Assembly: GCF_000165485.1 (NCBI RefSeq)
Contig: NC_014623.1
Location: 124,001-188,000, forward strand
From: Stigmatella aurantiaca DW4/3-1
Lineage (GTDB): Bacteria > Myxococcota > Myxococcia > Myxococcales > Myxococcaceae
Reading direction: 5' to 3'
Length of the DNA stretch: 64,000 bases
The position numbers and the translations under genes are program-made. The notes under the pieces were generated by a model. That model saw nothing but the letters and a program-made list of their open reading frames with translations, did not search any database and had not been told where the DNA came from. Of this stretch, positions 46,260-55,319 are shown piece by piece (position 1 is the stretch's first letter; every line of letters begins with the position of its first letter).

Positions 46260-46826
46260 ATGGCGGAGAAGCTCGTCTTTGATTACGCGATCGAAGGCCT
46301 CTTCCTGCGAGGGCTCGCGGGGCAGATGACGCAGCGGCTGAAGGACAGGCTGCGGCAAGGGGGGATCGACCTGGACCAGAAATTGTTGCCGGCCTACTCC
46401 TTCGACACGTGGGTGCGGTGTCTGGAGATGGCGGTGACCGAGCTGTTCCCTGCGCTGCCCGAGCCGGACGCCTGGCGGCTGCTGGGTGAGTTCATGGTGA
46501 AAGGCTACCAGGAGACGCCAACGGGGGCCGCCATGCTCACGCTGTTGACGGCGCTGGGGCCGCACCAGCGGCTGGCCCGCTTGCAGAAGAGTCTTCGTTC
46601 GGGCAACAACTATACCCTCACGCGGCTCAAGACGGTGGCTCCCACGGTGGTGGAAGTATGGGTGAACGATGCGAGCAGCACGCGCTACTTCGTCCAAGGG
46701 CTCATCTTCGCGGGGATGTTCATGGACCGGGTGACGGGCCTGACCGTGGACATCCTGGGCGTTGATGCGGAGGGCACGACCTATCGCATTGCATGGCGGG
46801 GCTCCCGGAGAGGACGGTACCGGTGA
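46260..46826 (+). CDS. DUF2378 (TIGR02265-type) myxobacterial protein
   Basis: A 188-residue soluble protein of the Myxococcales-specific DUF2378 family. Signature pieces are LVFDYAIEGLFLRGLAGQMT, then LLGEFMVKGYQETPTGAAML, then SGNNYTLTRLKTVAPTVVEV and VDILGVDAEGTTYRIAWRG. Function is unknown. The ATG at 46260 is preceded by a GAGG site; a Met at 46209 would add 17 residues. Its stop overlaps the start of the next gene. Confidence 0.85.
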   Translation: MAEKLVFDYAIEGLFLRGLAGQMTQRLKDRLRQGGIDLDQKLLPAYSFDTWVRCLEMAVTELFPALPEPDAWRLLGEFMVKGYQETPTGAAMLTLLTALGPHQRLARLQKSLRSGNNYTLTRLKTVAPTVVEVWVNDASSTRYFVQGLIFAGMFMDRVTGLTVDILGVDAEGTTYRIAWRGSRRGRYR

Positions 46827-47284
46827 TTCGCAAGGACTACCTCGAGCGCCTCATCGAGCAGTTTGCCGCGGCGTTCGCCGCCCTCCTGAAGAAGCGCCGC
46901 GAGCAGGGCCCGGAGGCCGCCCAGCAACTCCTCCGTGACACGGCGTTGGATCTGCTGGGAATGGAATACAGCGCGCTGACCCTGGCGGACGCGGCCTCCA
47001 CGGCCAAGCTGTTGGGCCACCCCCGCCGCGTCATCTGCCTGGCCCGGCTGGTCGCGGAGGAAGGCGAGGGGTTCCAGGAGCAGGGGGATGGGACGCGCGC
47101 TGCACTGCGTTGGGGGTTGGCGCTGGAGCTCTTCCTGGAGGCCCGGGAGCTGGGCGGGCAGCTGGAGGGCGAGGACGCCCAGGTTTTCAAGGCGCTGAAG
47201 GCGCGGATCGAGCCCTCGCTGCTCTCCGAGCGTTACCAGCAGGCGCTGGCGCGCGCGCAGGACGATATCCCCGCAGACTCCTGA
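46823..47284 (+). CDS. Helical protein resembling DUF6483
   Basis: A 153-residue all-helical protein beginning with a GTG whose bases overlap the previous stop (GTGA), with AGGA eight bases upstream. The opening VIRKDYLERLIEQFAAAFAA and the later LLGMEYSALTLADAASTAKL resemble DUF6483, a TPR-like helical family. The link is by eye and should be seen as tentative. It is translationally coupled to the DUF2378 gene, so they may act together. Confidence 0.6.
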   Translation: MIRKDYLERLIEQFAAAFAALLKKRREQGPEAAQQLLRDTALDLLGMEYSALTLADAASTAKLLGHPRRVICLARLVAEEGEGFQEQGDGTRAALRWGLALELFLEARELGGQLEGEDAQVFKALKARIEPSLLSERYQQALARAQDDIPADS

Positions 47285-47420
47285 ACACCGAAAGGCCGCT
47301 GGGTTGGTTGGCGGACAGCCTCCGGCCCAAGGGGGCGCCGGGGGGTGTTGTGGTTTCGCCATGCGCCCCTGATAGGATCCTGACTTTCCCCGTTTCCAGG
47401 GCGCACTCCGGAGGGTTCCC

Positions 47421-48905
47421 GTGGCCTTCGTGCAGCTTCCCGACAGTCCCGTTCTCTGCCGTAACCTCGTGGGCGGCGAGTGGATCTCTCCCGCGGGCGC
47501 CGCGACGCTCGATGTGCGCAGTCCCTACACAGGGGGCGTGATCGGCCGCGTGCCGCTGACTCCCTCCGCGGGGGTCGCCCCCATCGTCGAGGCCGCGAAG
47601 AAGGCCGCCGTGGGCTGGCAGGCCATCGGGCTGCGCGAGCGCACGGCGCACCTGTCGCGCTTCCGCGCCTTGCTGGAGAAGAACCTGGAGCGGTTGGCCC
47701 ACCTTGCCGCCAGCGAGGCGGGCAAGACGGTGGCCGAGGCCCGCGCGGGGCTCCTCAAGGGGCTCGAGGTGTGTGACTTCTCCCTCTCGCTCCAGAACCT
47801 GGACACGGGCGGGGCCATGGAAGTGAGCCGCGGGGTGACGTGCGAGTTCCGGCGCGAGCCCCTGGGTGTGGTGGCGGGCATCACCCCGTTCAACTTCCCG
47901 GCCATGGTGCCGCTGTGGATGATTCCCACCGCGCTCATCGTGGGCAACGCCTTCATCCTCAAGCCCTCCGAGAAGGTGCCGCTCACCGCGTGCGCCCTGG
48001 GCGAGCTGATGCTCGAGGCGGGGCTTCCTCCCGGCGTCTTCTCGCTGCTCCACGGCGGCAAGGAGGCCGTGCAGGGGCTGCTGGAGCACCCGGATGTCCA
48101 GGCGGTGGGCTTCGTCGGCTCGTCCGCGGTGGCCCGGCGCGTGTACGCGGAGGGAGCGTCGCGCGGCAAGCGCGTGCTGGCCCTGGGCGGCGCGAAGAAC
48201 CACCTCATCGTCGTTCCGGACGCGGACCCGGACCTCACCCCGCAGGCGGTGGTGGACTCGTTCACCGGGTGCGCGGGCCAGCGCTGCATGGCCGCCAGCG
48301 TGCTCGTGGCCGTGGGCAATGTGCAGTCCCTCATCGACGAGGTGGCGCGCCGCGCGGCCTCGATGGAGGTGGGGTCCAGCATGGGGGCCCTCATCGACCG
48401 GGCGAGCCAGGAGCGGCTGGAGACGGCCATCGCCCGCGCCGAGTCCGAGGGCGCGCGCGTGCTGGTGGATGGGCGCGGCAAGAAGCCCCAGGGCGCGGCC
48501 TGGGCCGGTGGCAACTGGCTGGGGCCCACGATCCTCGACAACGTCCGCCCGGACATGGAGGCGGCCCAGCGGGAGCTGTTCGGTCCGTTGATCTCCATCG
48601 TCCGCGTGCCCACGCTGTCGGCGGCGCTGGAGCTGGAGGCGGCCTCGCCCTACGGCAACGCCGCCTCCATCTTCACCACCAACGGGGCGGTGGCCCAGCA
48701 CGTGGTGGAGAGCGCCCGCGCGGGCATGGTGGGGGTGAACGTGGGCGTGCCCGTGCCGCGTGAGCCGTTCTCGTTCGGCGGCATCAACGAGTCCCGCTTC
48801 GGCCATGGCGACATCACCGGCCCGGGCGGCGTCGAGTTCTGGAGCCAGACGAAGAAGGTGACGCGCAAGTGGACGGCGCGCACCGATGGCTCGTGGATGA
48901 GCTGA
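47421..48905 (+). CDS. mmsA: CoA-acylating (methyl)malonate-semialdehyde dehydrogenase
   Basis: A 494-residue aldehyde dehydrogenase that oxidises malonate or methylmalonate semialdehyde to an acyl-CoA. Family motifs: EPLGVVAGITPFNFPAMVPL, FVGSSAVARRVYAEGA and catalytic Cys in FTGCAGQRCMAASV (the FTGCAGQRCMA signature is diagnostic). Its GTG start is preceded by GGAGGG. As the first gene of an operon with URC1, URC4 and UPRT genes, its likely job is to dispose of malonate semialdehyde (or the 3-hydroxypropionate branch) made from uracil. The branched-chain-amino-acid role is the classical alternative. Confidence 0.9.
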   Translation: MAFVQLPDSPVLCRNLVGGEWISPAGAATLDVRSPYTGGVIGRVPLTPSAGVAPIVEAAKKAAVGWQAIGLRERTAHLSRFRALLEKNLERLAHLAASEAGKTVAEARAGLLKGLEVCDFSLSLQNLDTGGAMEVSRGVTCEFRREPLGVVAGITPFNFPAMVPLWMIPTALIVGNAFILKPSEKVPLTACALGELMLEAGLPPGVFSLLHGGKEAVQGLLEHPDVQAVGFVGSSAVARRVYAEGASRGKRVLALGGAKNHLIVVPDADPDLTPQAVVDSFTGCAGQRCMAASVLVAVGNVQSLIDEVARRAASMEVGSSMGALIDRASQERLETAIARAESEGARVLVDGRGKKPQGAAWAGGNWLGPTILDNVRPDMEAAQRELFGPLISIVRVPTLSAALELEAASPYGNAASIFTTNGAVAQHVVESARAGMVGVNVGVPVPREPFSFGGINESRFGHGDITGPGGVEFWSQTKKVTRKWTARTDGSWMS

Positions 48906-48966
48906 AGCCACCTTGCTTTCAAGCAGTTCCCTCGCGCCCATGCGCACCTGAAGGAGGGCGTCGTCG

Positions 48967-50220
48967 ATGCCCGAAAAGAAGCCGGTCAATCACATCCGCC
49001 TCACCTCTCATCCGGACAGTGACTCGCAGGCCACGCGGCTGGTCTGGGGGGAGGCGGAACCCCTGCGCCGAGGCCCCGTGGTGGCCACGCTCACCGAGCC
49101 CGCGCACCGCAACGTCATTGGCACGCACGCGGGCTCCTACGCCATCTACCGCGCGCTGGCCGTCGCCGCGGGCAGCCTGCCGCAGGACCACCGCGCGGAC
49201 CTGACGAACACCTCGCCCGCGGAGCAGATTGGCCCCTTCCCCTCGTGGAAGGACCCGGAACGCATCGTCTCCATGGACCCGTGGGGCGCGGTGGCCCCGC
49301 AGGTGTTCCGCGCCTATGTGGACCAGGGCGTGGACATCCGGCCCACCATCGCCATCACCCGCGCGCACATGAACATGCCGGAGCTGCGCGATGCCATCAC
49401 CGCCGGCCGGCTCGTCCCGGACGGCCACCACCTGACGGCCAACGGGGACGTGAAGGTGACGAAGGCCGCGGTGGAGCCGGTGTGGCACCTGCCCGGCATC
49501 GCCAAGCGCTTCGGGCTGACGGAGAGCGCGCTGCGCCGGGGCCTCTTCGAGCACACGGGCGGCATGTTCCCGGAGCTCATCACCCGGCCGGACCTGCACG
49601 TCTTCCTGCCGCCCATCGGCGGGCTCACCATCTACTTCTTCGGAAAGATGGAGACGATCTCCGACCCGAACGTGCCGCTGGCGGTCCGCGTGCACGATGA
49701 GTGCAACGGCTCGGACGTGTTCGGCAGCGACATCTGCACGTGCCGGCCGTACCTGGCGCACGGTGTCGAGGAGTGCGTGCGCACGGCGCAAGCCGGCGGC
49801 GCGGGCGTCATCGTCTACTCGCGCAAGGAGGGCCGCGCGCTGGGCGAGGTGACCAAGTTCCTCGTGTACAACGCGCGCAAGCGCCAGGAGGGCGGGGACT
49901 CGGCGGCGACCTACTTCCACCGCACCGAGTGCGTGGCGGGCGTGCAGGACATGCGCTTCCAGGAGCTGATGCCGGACGCGCTGCACTGGATGGGCATCAC
50001 CCGGATCCACCGCTTCGTGTCCATGAGCGACATGAAGTACAACGCCATCACCCGCTCGGGCATCGAGATCGTCGAGCGCATCCCCATCCCCGACGGGCTC
50101 ATCCCCGCGGACGCCCAGGTGGAGATGGAGGCCAAGAAGGCCGCCGGGTACTACACGCCGGGCAAGGTGGCCAACACCCAGGAACTCCAGCAGGTGAAGG
50201 GACGGGACCTGGATGCCTGA
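48967..50220 (+). CDS. urc1: GTP cyclohydrolase II-like URC1 enzyme of uracil catabolism
   Basis: A 417-residue RibA-like protein. The zinc-binding Cys triad is present at HDECNGSDVFGSDICTCRPY (spacing C-x(10)-C-x-C), and the substrate loop VYSRKEGRALGEV follows. It has a 200-residue N-terminal extension not found in riboflavin RibA, as in the yeast and bacterial URC1 proteins. With URC4 next to it, it most likely acts in the URC pathway rather than in riboflavin synthesis. It overlaps the following gene by eight bases. Confidence 0.88.
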   Translation: MPEKKPVNHIRLTSHPDSDSQATRLVWGEAEPLRRGPVVATLTEPAHRNVIGTHAGSYAIYRALAVAAGSLPQDHRADLTNTSPAEQIGPFPSWKDPERIVSMDPWGAVAPQVFRAYVDQGVDIRPTIAITRAHMNMPELRDAITAGRLVPDGHHLTANGDVKVTKAAVEPVWHLPGIAKRFGLTESALRRGLFEHTGGMFPELITRPDLHVFLPPIGGLTIYFFGKMETISDPNVPLAVRVHDECNGSDVFGSDICTCRPYLAHGVEECVRTAQAGGAGVIVYSRKEGRALGEVTKFLVYNARKRQEGGDSAATYFHRTECVAGVQDMRFQELMPDALHWMGITRIHRFVSMSDMKYNAITRSGIEIVERIPIPDGLIPADAQVEMEAKKAAGYYTPGKVANTQELQQVKGRDLDA

Positions 50221-51403
50221 GGCTTCCGCCGCCGTCACCTACCTGAGGAGCCCGCGCGCCGTCCGTGAGCGGTGCCACCGGCTGCTGGCGCTGGGCCTGG
50301 AGGACCGGCTGCCCCACTTCCGCGTGCGGATGGAGCAGTTGCCCACGGTGGCGGACTACGTGCTGAAGGTGACCCGCGAGGCGTACCCCACGCTGGACAT
50401 CCCCGTGCACAGCCGCTGGGGACACTTCGACGTGGGCGGCGTGACGCGCAACGCGGAGCTGGATGCGCGGTTGGCCTCGCTGCCCCGCGAGGAGCGGGCG
50501 CGGGCGAAGCTGGACCTGGTCATCACCAGCGTCCTGTTGGACGCGGGCAGTGGGCCGCGCTGGAAGTACCAGGAGGCCGGGGGCGGGCAGTACGCGCGCT
50601 CGGAGGGGCTGGCGGTGGCCAGCTTCCGCATGTTCCTGGCGGGTGCGTTCTCCTCGGATCCTCACCAGCCGCTGCGCGCGGACGCGGCGGGCCTCACCGG
50701 GCTCACGCGCGAGACGCTGGCGCGGGGGTTCCAAGTCACCGACGCCAACCCCTTGGAGGGGCTGGAGGGACGGCTGGCGCTGCTGCACGGGCTGGGGCGG
50801 GTGCTGCCGCGGCCCGGGGCCCTGTACGACGCGCTGGCCCCTCGCGGGGGCCCGGTGCGGGCCTCCGAGGTGCTGGGCCTGGTGCTGGAGCGGCTGGGCC
50901 CCATCTGGCCGGGCCGCATCACCCTGGAAGGGGTGAACCTGGGCGATGTGTGGCCGCACGCGAGCCTGGGCCCGGCCGGGAGCGCGGAGGGGCTGGTGCC
51001 TTTCCACAAGTTGTCCCAGTGGCTGACGTACTCGCTGCTGGAGCCGCTGGCCGAGGGGGGGGTGACGGTGACGCACCTGGATGAGCTCACTGGGCTGCCC
51101 GAGTACCGCAACGGCGGGCTGCTGGTGGACCTGGGGCTGCTGGTGCCCCGGGAGGGGCGGCTCCTGGAGGAGGCCTTCCTGCCGGGTTCCGAGCCCATCG
51201 TCGAGTGGCGGGCGCTCACCGTGGCGCTCTTGGACGAGGTGGCGGGGCGGGTCCGGCAGACGCTGGGGCGGACGCCCGAGACGCTGCCGCTGGCCAAGGT
51301 GCTCCAGGGGGGCACCTGGAGTGCGGGCCGGCGCATCGCCGCGGAGAAACGCCCCGGGGGCACCCCGCCCATTCGCATCGAGAGCGACGGAACGGTCTTC
51401 TAA
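50213..51403 (+). CDS. urc4: URC4/Urg3 family protein (DUF1688)
   Basis: A 396-residue protein of the DUF1688 family, named URC4 in Lachancea kluyveri. Typical pieces are PAVRERCHRLLALGLEDRLP-like sequence near the start, VHSRWGHFDVGGV, VITSVLLDAGSGPRWKY (about residues 100-120), and LEWRALTVALLDEVA-type helices near the end. URC4 is required for uracil breakdown together with URC1; its chemical step is not fully settled. It starts inside the end of the URC1 gene, so the two are coupled. Confidence 0.92.
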   Translation: MPEASAAVTYLRSPRAVRERCHRLLALGLEDRLPHFRVRMEQLPTVADYVLKVTREAYPTLDIPVHSRWGHFDVGGVTRNAELDARLASLPREERARAKLDLVITSVLLDAGSGPRWKYQEAGGGQYARSEGLAVASFRMFLAGAFSSDPHQPLRADAAGLTGLTRETLARGFQVTDANPLEGLEGRLALLHGLGRVLPRPGALYDALAPRGGPVRASEVLGLVLERLGPIWPGRITLEGVNLGDVWPHASLGPAGSAEGLVPFHKLSQWLTYSLLEPLAEGGVTVTHLDELTGLPEYRNGGLLVDLGLLVPREGRLLEEAFLPGSEPIVEWRALTVALLDEVAGRVRQTLGRTPETLPLAKVLQGGTWSAGRRIAAEKRPGGTPPIRIESDGTVF

Positions 51404-51460
51404 GTCACGCCCAGGGCGCTATGAAGGTGCCTGGGCCTCGCATCCGAAGGAGATGGGCAA

Positions 51461-52102
51461 GTGAGTCAGGACTTCCCGAACTGTACCGTGGTGGATCACC
51501 CGCTGGTGAAGCACAAGCTGACGCTGATGCGGCGGGTGGAGACGAGCACGGCGAGCTTCCGCGCGCTCTTGCAGGAGATCTCGCAATTGCTGGCATACGA
51601 GGCCATGCGGGACCTGAAGCTGCGCGACGAGACCATCCAAACGCCGCTGGCGACGATGGAAGCGCCGGTGCTGGACGGCAAGAAGCTGGTGCTGGTGGCC
51701 ATCCTTCGCGCGGGCCAGGGCATCCTGGACGGCATGCTGCAACTCGTCCCATCGGCGCGCATCGGGCACATCGGCATGTACCGGGACCCCGAGACGCTGA
51801 TGGCGGTGGAGTACTACTACAAGGTGCCGGGGCAGCTGACGGACCGCGACGTGATTGTCTGTGATCCGATGCTGGCCACGGGCAACTCGGCGATCGCGGC
51901 GCTCAGCCGCATCAAGAACAGCAAGCCAGGGAGCTTGCGGTTCGTGTGCTTGCTGGCTTGCCCGGAGGGGCTGGCGAACCTGCGAGAGCACCACCCGGAT
52001 GTGCACGTGTACACGGCGGCCATCGACGAGCGGCTCAACGAGCACGGCTACATCCTGCCGGGCCTCGGAGATGCAGGGGACCGGCTCTTCGGCACGAAGT
52101 AG
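51461..52102 (+). CDS. upp: Uracil phosphoribosyltransferase
   Basis: A 213-residue enzyme that makes UMP from uracil and PRPP. The PRPP-binding motif is [20 protein letters not shown] and the uracil-binding tail is [18 protein letters not shown], both standard for Upp. The start is a GTG at 51461, eight bases after AAGGAG. In the URC pathway the corresponding gene (URC6) feeds uracil into the breakdown route, so here it probably acts in catabolism as well as salvage. Last gene of the operon; a hairpin follows. Confidence 0.95.
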   Translation: MSQDFPNCTVVDHPLVKHKLTLMRRVETSTASFRALLQEISQLLAYEAMRDLKLRDETIQTPLATMEAPVLDGKKLVLVAILRAGQGILDGMLQLVPSARIGHIGMYRDPETLMAVEYYYKVPGQLTDRDVIVCDPMLATGNSAIAALSRIKNSKPGSLRFVCLLACPEGLANLREHHPDVHVYTAAIDERLNEHGYILPGLGDAGDRLFGTK

Positions 52103-52114
52103 CGGGTAGTGGAC

Positions 52115-52140
52115 CCGGTCCTGTCCCAAGGTCGGACCGG
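52115..52140 (+). terminator. Hairpin after the uracil-catabolism operon
   Basis: CCGGTCC and GGACCGG form a perfect seven-pair stem with a 12-base loop, 12 bases after the upp stop. A short CCTTT follows. It would close the operon, though the U-tract is weak. Confidence 0.5.
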
Positions 52141-52200
52141 CCTTTGAAAACAGCCCATGGATGCTTTCTCTCCCGCTGTTCACCAGCAGAGGAAAGCACC

Positions 52201-53493
52201 ATGTTCCAGCCCCCTATCAGCAAGAAGCAAGAGGATGTCTTCGCGCTCGCGGTCTTCGCGAATCTGTCGGATGGACTGCGCAAGAGCACTGAACCCGGCT
52301 GCGACATCGAGGAGAGAACGCTTGGAGCGCTCAACAGAGCACTCGTGAAGGCCAAACCGTTCATCGGTGGCTGGAACGTGGTGTGGGGCCCGAGTGTGCA
52401 CCTGTTCAACTCGAGCGTGTTCGCCGTCAACACGATGTATGTCGCGCAGAGCACCCTGGATCCGGCGCAGTATGTCGTCGCGATCGCGGGGACCAATACG
52501 ACGTCGGTGTTCGACTGGATGGCCGAGGAGCTCCTCGTCGCCTTGCAGGTGCCCTGGGGCGGTGGCGCGGAGGCCTCCGGGGCCAAGATTGCCCTGGGCA
52601 TCGCCAGCGGGCTGACGGTGCTTCAGGAGATGACGCCCTCGGGCCAGCGGCCCGGGGCGGGCAAGACGCTGGCCGAGTTCCTGACGACCCTCACGGGCGC
52701 GAAGGTGAAGCTCGACGTGACGGGCTTTGGCCTGGGCGGGGCGCTGGCCTCGACGGTGGCCCTGTGGCTTGCGGACACGAAGGGCCTGCCGGGACACTGG
52801 GATCCCCAGGACAACGCGCAGCTCACCTGCCTGTCCTTGGCGGCCCCGAGCGCGGGCAATGGCGCCTTTGCCTCCTACGCGGACCGGAAGCGGGGGCTCA
52901 AGATGGTCCGCTTCGCCAATGATCTGGACATCGTCCCGCAGGCCTGGAACGCGGCTTCCCTGGCGAAGGTGGCCACGCTCTACAGCCCGATCATTCCCGG
53001 GACGGAGCCCATCCGGGCGCTGGTGGAGATGACGGAACAGACCACGCGCAAGGGGAACTACACCCAGGTCCAGGCCATGGCTCCGCCGCTGATGGGGAGG
53101 GTGAAATACAACGAAGGGTTCATCACGGTCCCGCCCAGTCCAGGGGGGCACTTCGTCGACTTCATCAAGCAGGTGGGCTACCAACACATCGGCCCCTATT
53201 TCGACTGGTTCCATTTCAATCCCAACTGGATGGAGGCGCTTCCCTCGGCGTTCGAGGAGGACTCCAGGGCCCTCTTCGCGGAGCTGGCACCGGGGGTGCG
53301 CCGCGCGCTGAGGGCCGCGGGGGTGCAACCGCCGGCGGAGCTTCCGGGGAAGAACGAAGGGGAGGGCCTGCGCACGCTCCAGGCCGGGCGCGAGCTGTAC
53401 CCGGTTCCTCAGAGCGTCGAAGGGCCGGCCGCCGAGAACCTCGTGAATGTCCTGGCCACGGCGCTCAAGCGGAACGCGAGCCCTCGGAACTGA
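52201..53493 (+). CDS. Class-3-lipase-fold protein lacking the catalytic Ser
   Basis: A 430-residue protein with the alpha/beta hydrolase core of class 3 lipases: YVVAIAGTNTTSVFDWMAEE (oxyanion region, about residues 91-110), the elbow at 175-179, an acid segment NDLDIVPQAW and a later His in VGYQHIG. At the nucleophile elbow the usual G-H-S-L-G reads G-F-G-L-G, so the Ser is replaced by Gly 177 (LDVTGFGLGGALASTV). It has no signal peptide. An AGGA site is eight bases from its ATG. It may be a non-catalytic binding protein or use another nucleophile. Confidence 0.8.
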   Translation: MFQPPISKKQEDVFALAVFANLSDGLRKSTEPGCDIEERTLGALNRALVKAKPFIGGWNVVWGPSVHLFNSSVFAVNTMYVAQSTLDPAQYVVAIAGTNTTSVFDWMAEELLVALQVPWGGGAEASGAKIALGIASGLTVLQEMTPSGQRPGAGKTLAEFLTTLTGAKVKLDVTGFGLGGALASTVALWLADTKGLPGHWDPQDNAQLTCLSLAAPSAGNGAFASYADRKRGLKMVRFANDLDIVPQAWNAASLAKVATLYSPIIPGTEPIRALVEMTEQTTRKGNYTQVQAMAPPLMGRVKYNEGFITVPPSPGGHFVDFIKQVGYQHIGPYFDWFHFNPNWMEALPSAFEEDSRALFAELAPGVRRALRAAGVQPPAELPGKNEGEGLRTLQAGRELYPVPQSVEGPAAENLVNVLATALKRNASPRN

Positions 53494-53546
53494 GGAGGGG
53501 CTGTGCCGCCCCTCCGAGCAGGGAGCACTCGGGGGACGGCGGCCTT

Positions 53547-54533
53547 TTACCGCTGGGGGCGAGCCTTCTGAGTCTTCGTGCGCCGGCCGGGCTTGCCGGC
53601 TTTGCGCACCGAGGGCTTGGGCGGGGCCTCGGGCGTGAAGAGCTCCTGGACGGACTGCACCGTCACTGCCTTGCGGAGCCAGCGTTTGAGCTGCGGCAAG
53701 TCCGTGCATGCCAGGATGTGCTGCCGTACCCCCTCCTCCACGGAGAAGCCCCTGGCATCGAGCACCTCGAGCAGGGCTGTCCGCTCACCCTCTTGGAGCC
53801 CTTCCTCACGTCCTTCCTCACGCCCTTTCTCGCGTCCTTCCTCGCGCCCTTGGGCGACGTACTTGCGCGCGAACTCGCTTTGATACTCGTAGTGGCCACT
53901 CTGCATGAGCGCCTCCAAGGCGTGACGGGCCGCCTCGTTGAGGGAGGACAGGGTCAGGTCAACGTAGAGGCGGATGCGCTCGGCATCAAGCCCCTCCACG
54001 GCGGCCAGGACGGTGTGTGCGATGGCTGGACCCACCTCCGCGTGCCCGTGGGCCATGGCGGACAACACCGCCAACTCCGGGTCACGGCGGGCTGCCTGCT
54101 CGTCGGTGAGCACGGGGATGGCATCGGGCCCGGCGACCAGGGGACGGAGGATGAAGCCTGGGTGGCCCAGCTCGATGGGCTGTGCGCACCAACGGGCCAC
54201 CGAAGCGTCCGGCGCAACGACCAGTAGGGCTGTAGGACAGCCCACCCGTGAGCGAAGGCTGGTGAGGGAGAGCGGCCAGGTCTTGCGCTTGTCCTCATCG
54301 CGGGCCAACTGGACCTCCACGACCATGGCGAAGACGGGCTTGCCCTCCAGGAGAAGCACGACGAGATCCGCCCGGTACTCCGTGGGAACGACCTCGGTGA
54401 GTTCCGCGGACTCGACACGCGCCTCGGACCAGGGGGGCAGGCTGAAGCCGAGCGCATCACGAAGCAACTCAGGCGCCAGCGTGGGGCGATGACGGAACAG
54501 CAGCAAGAGCCCTTCGTGCTGCATCGAAGCCAT
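53547..54533 (-). CDS. Rpn/PD-(D/E)XK-type protein with charged repeat
   Basis: A 328-residue protein of the group annotated as recombination-promoting nucleases or transposase-like proteins. The nuclease-type region is YRADLVVLLLEGKPVFAMVV followed by EVQLARDEDKRKTWP (acid and Lys residues about 50-85). A run of GREEGREKGREEGREEGLQE sits at about residues 228-250 and is followed by a helical tail and a basic C-terminus. Such repeats are common in this family. Whether it cuts DNA is unproven. The next gene is nine bases upstream on the same strand. Confidence 0.7.
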   Translation of the reverse strand: MASMQHEGLLLLFRHRPTLAPELLRDALGFSLPPWSEARVESAELTEVVPTEYRADLVVLLLEGKPVFAMVVEVQLARDEDKRKTWPLSLTSLRSRVGCPTALLVVAPDASVARWCAQPIELGHPGFILRPLVAGPDAIPVLTDEQAARRDPELAVLSAMAHGHAEVGPAIAHTVLAAVEGLDAERIRLYVDLTLSSLNEAARHALEALMQSGHYEYQSEFARKYVAQGREEGREKGREEGREEGLQEGERTALLEVLDARGFSVEEGVRQHILACTDLPQLKRWLRKAVTVQSVQELFTPEAPPKPSVRKAGKPGRRTKTQKARPQR

Positions 54534-54542
54534 GGCGGAAGC

Positions 54543-55277
54543 CTAGGAGGTACCTCCGACAGTGCGTGGGTACTCCGTCAACACCCAGGCTCGCCACGGG
54601 ACGGGTTCAGCCCCCACCTCCCCGCGTCCGGCGTACACCGCGCACCTCTGGGCCAGCGCATGGTCATCGAACAGGCCGTGCGCATTTGGCTGGGCGCTCC
54701 ACTGCTGTGCGAAGGCACGCTCAAGGCCGTTGCACAGGGACGAGTGCAATGTCCCGCCCGCCTCCACCCCGAGCACCTCCGAGCCCAGGCACAAGCCGCC
54801 TTCCCGCGGTGGAAGCCGCCGCGCGAGGCACCGATGCAGCCCCGTCTCTCCCTCTCCGAGCGTCGGCGCCGTCAGACGCAGGAGGTCATCGGCGTCCTCG
54901 CACGAGAGCGCCAGGCCGAGAATGCCTGCATCACTGTCTTCGGGGACGAAGGTGGCACAGAACTCTCGAGCCCCTTCGAGGGTCAGGAAGAGGTTGGGCC
55001 AGAGAAAGTCCTCGTCGAACCGTTGCGTCACCCAGTCCATGAGTTCGGCGATCCGGCTGGGTGGGATACCGAAGCGCGAGGCGGCCTCGCATCGCTCCGC
55101 CTCGTCGAAACTGGCCCATGCCAGGGCCCATGTGTCCGGGGCGATCCGGGCGAGGCAGCTCGAGGCCGTCCGAACTCTCGGCGGAAGAAGGCTCGCGTCC
55201 ATGAAGGCCGTGCGGTCCACCGGGCGGGCGACGAGGTAGCCCGCGGACATCAGAAAGAAATGCTCAGAGCGCGTCAT
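54543..55277 (-). CDS. Hypothetical protein in operon with the Rpn-type gene
   Basis: A 244-residue soluble protein beginning MTRSEHFFLMSAGYLVARPV. It has no recognised domain; there are several Cys and a conserved-looking pattern WPNLFLTLEGAREFCATFVP. It ends only nine bases before the start of the Rpn-type gene, so the two are likely to be co-expressed. The ATG at 55277 was chosen because upstream sequence in frame does not look like protein. Confidence 0.5.
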   Translation of the reverse strand: MTRSEHFFLMSAGYLVARPVDRTAFMDASLLPPRVRTASSCLARIAPDTWALAWASFDEAERCEAASRFGIPPSRIAELMDWVTQRFDEDFLWPNLFLTLEGAREFCATFVPEDSDAGILGLALSCEDADDLLRLTAPTLGEGETGLHRCLARRLPPREGGLCLGSEVLGVEAGGTLHSSLCNGLERAFAQQWSAQPNAHGLFDDHALAQRCAVYAGRGEVGAEPVPWRAWVLTEYPRTVGGTS

Positions 55278-55319
55278 GGGCGTGGGCAGACGTATTCGTC
55301 TCGATCTGTCTGACCCATG

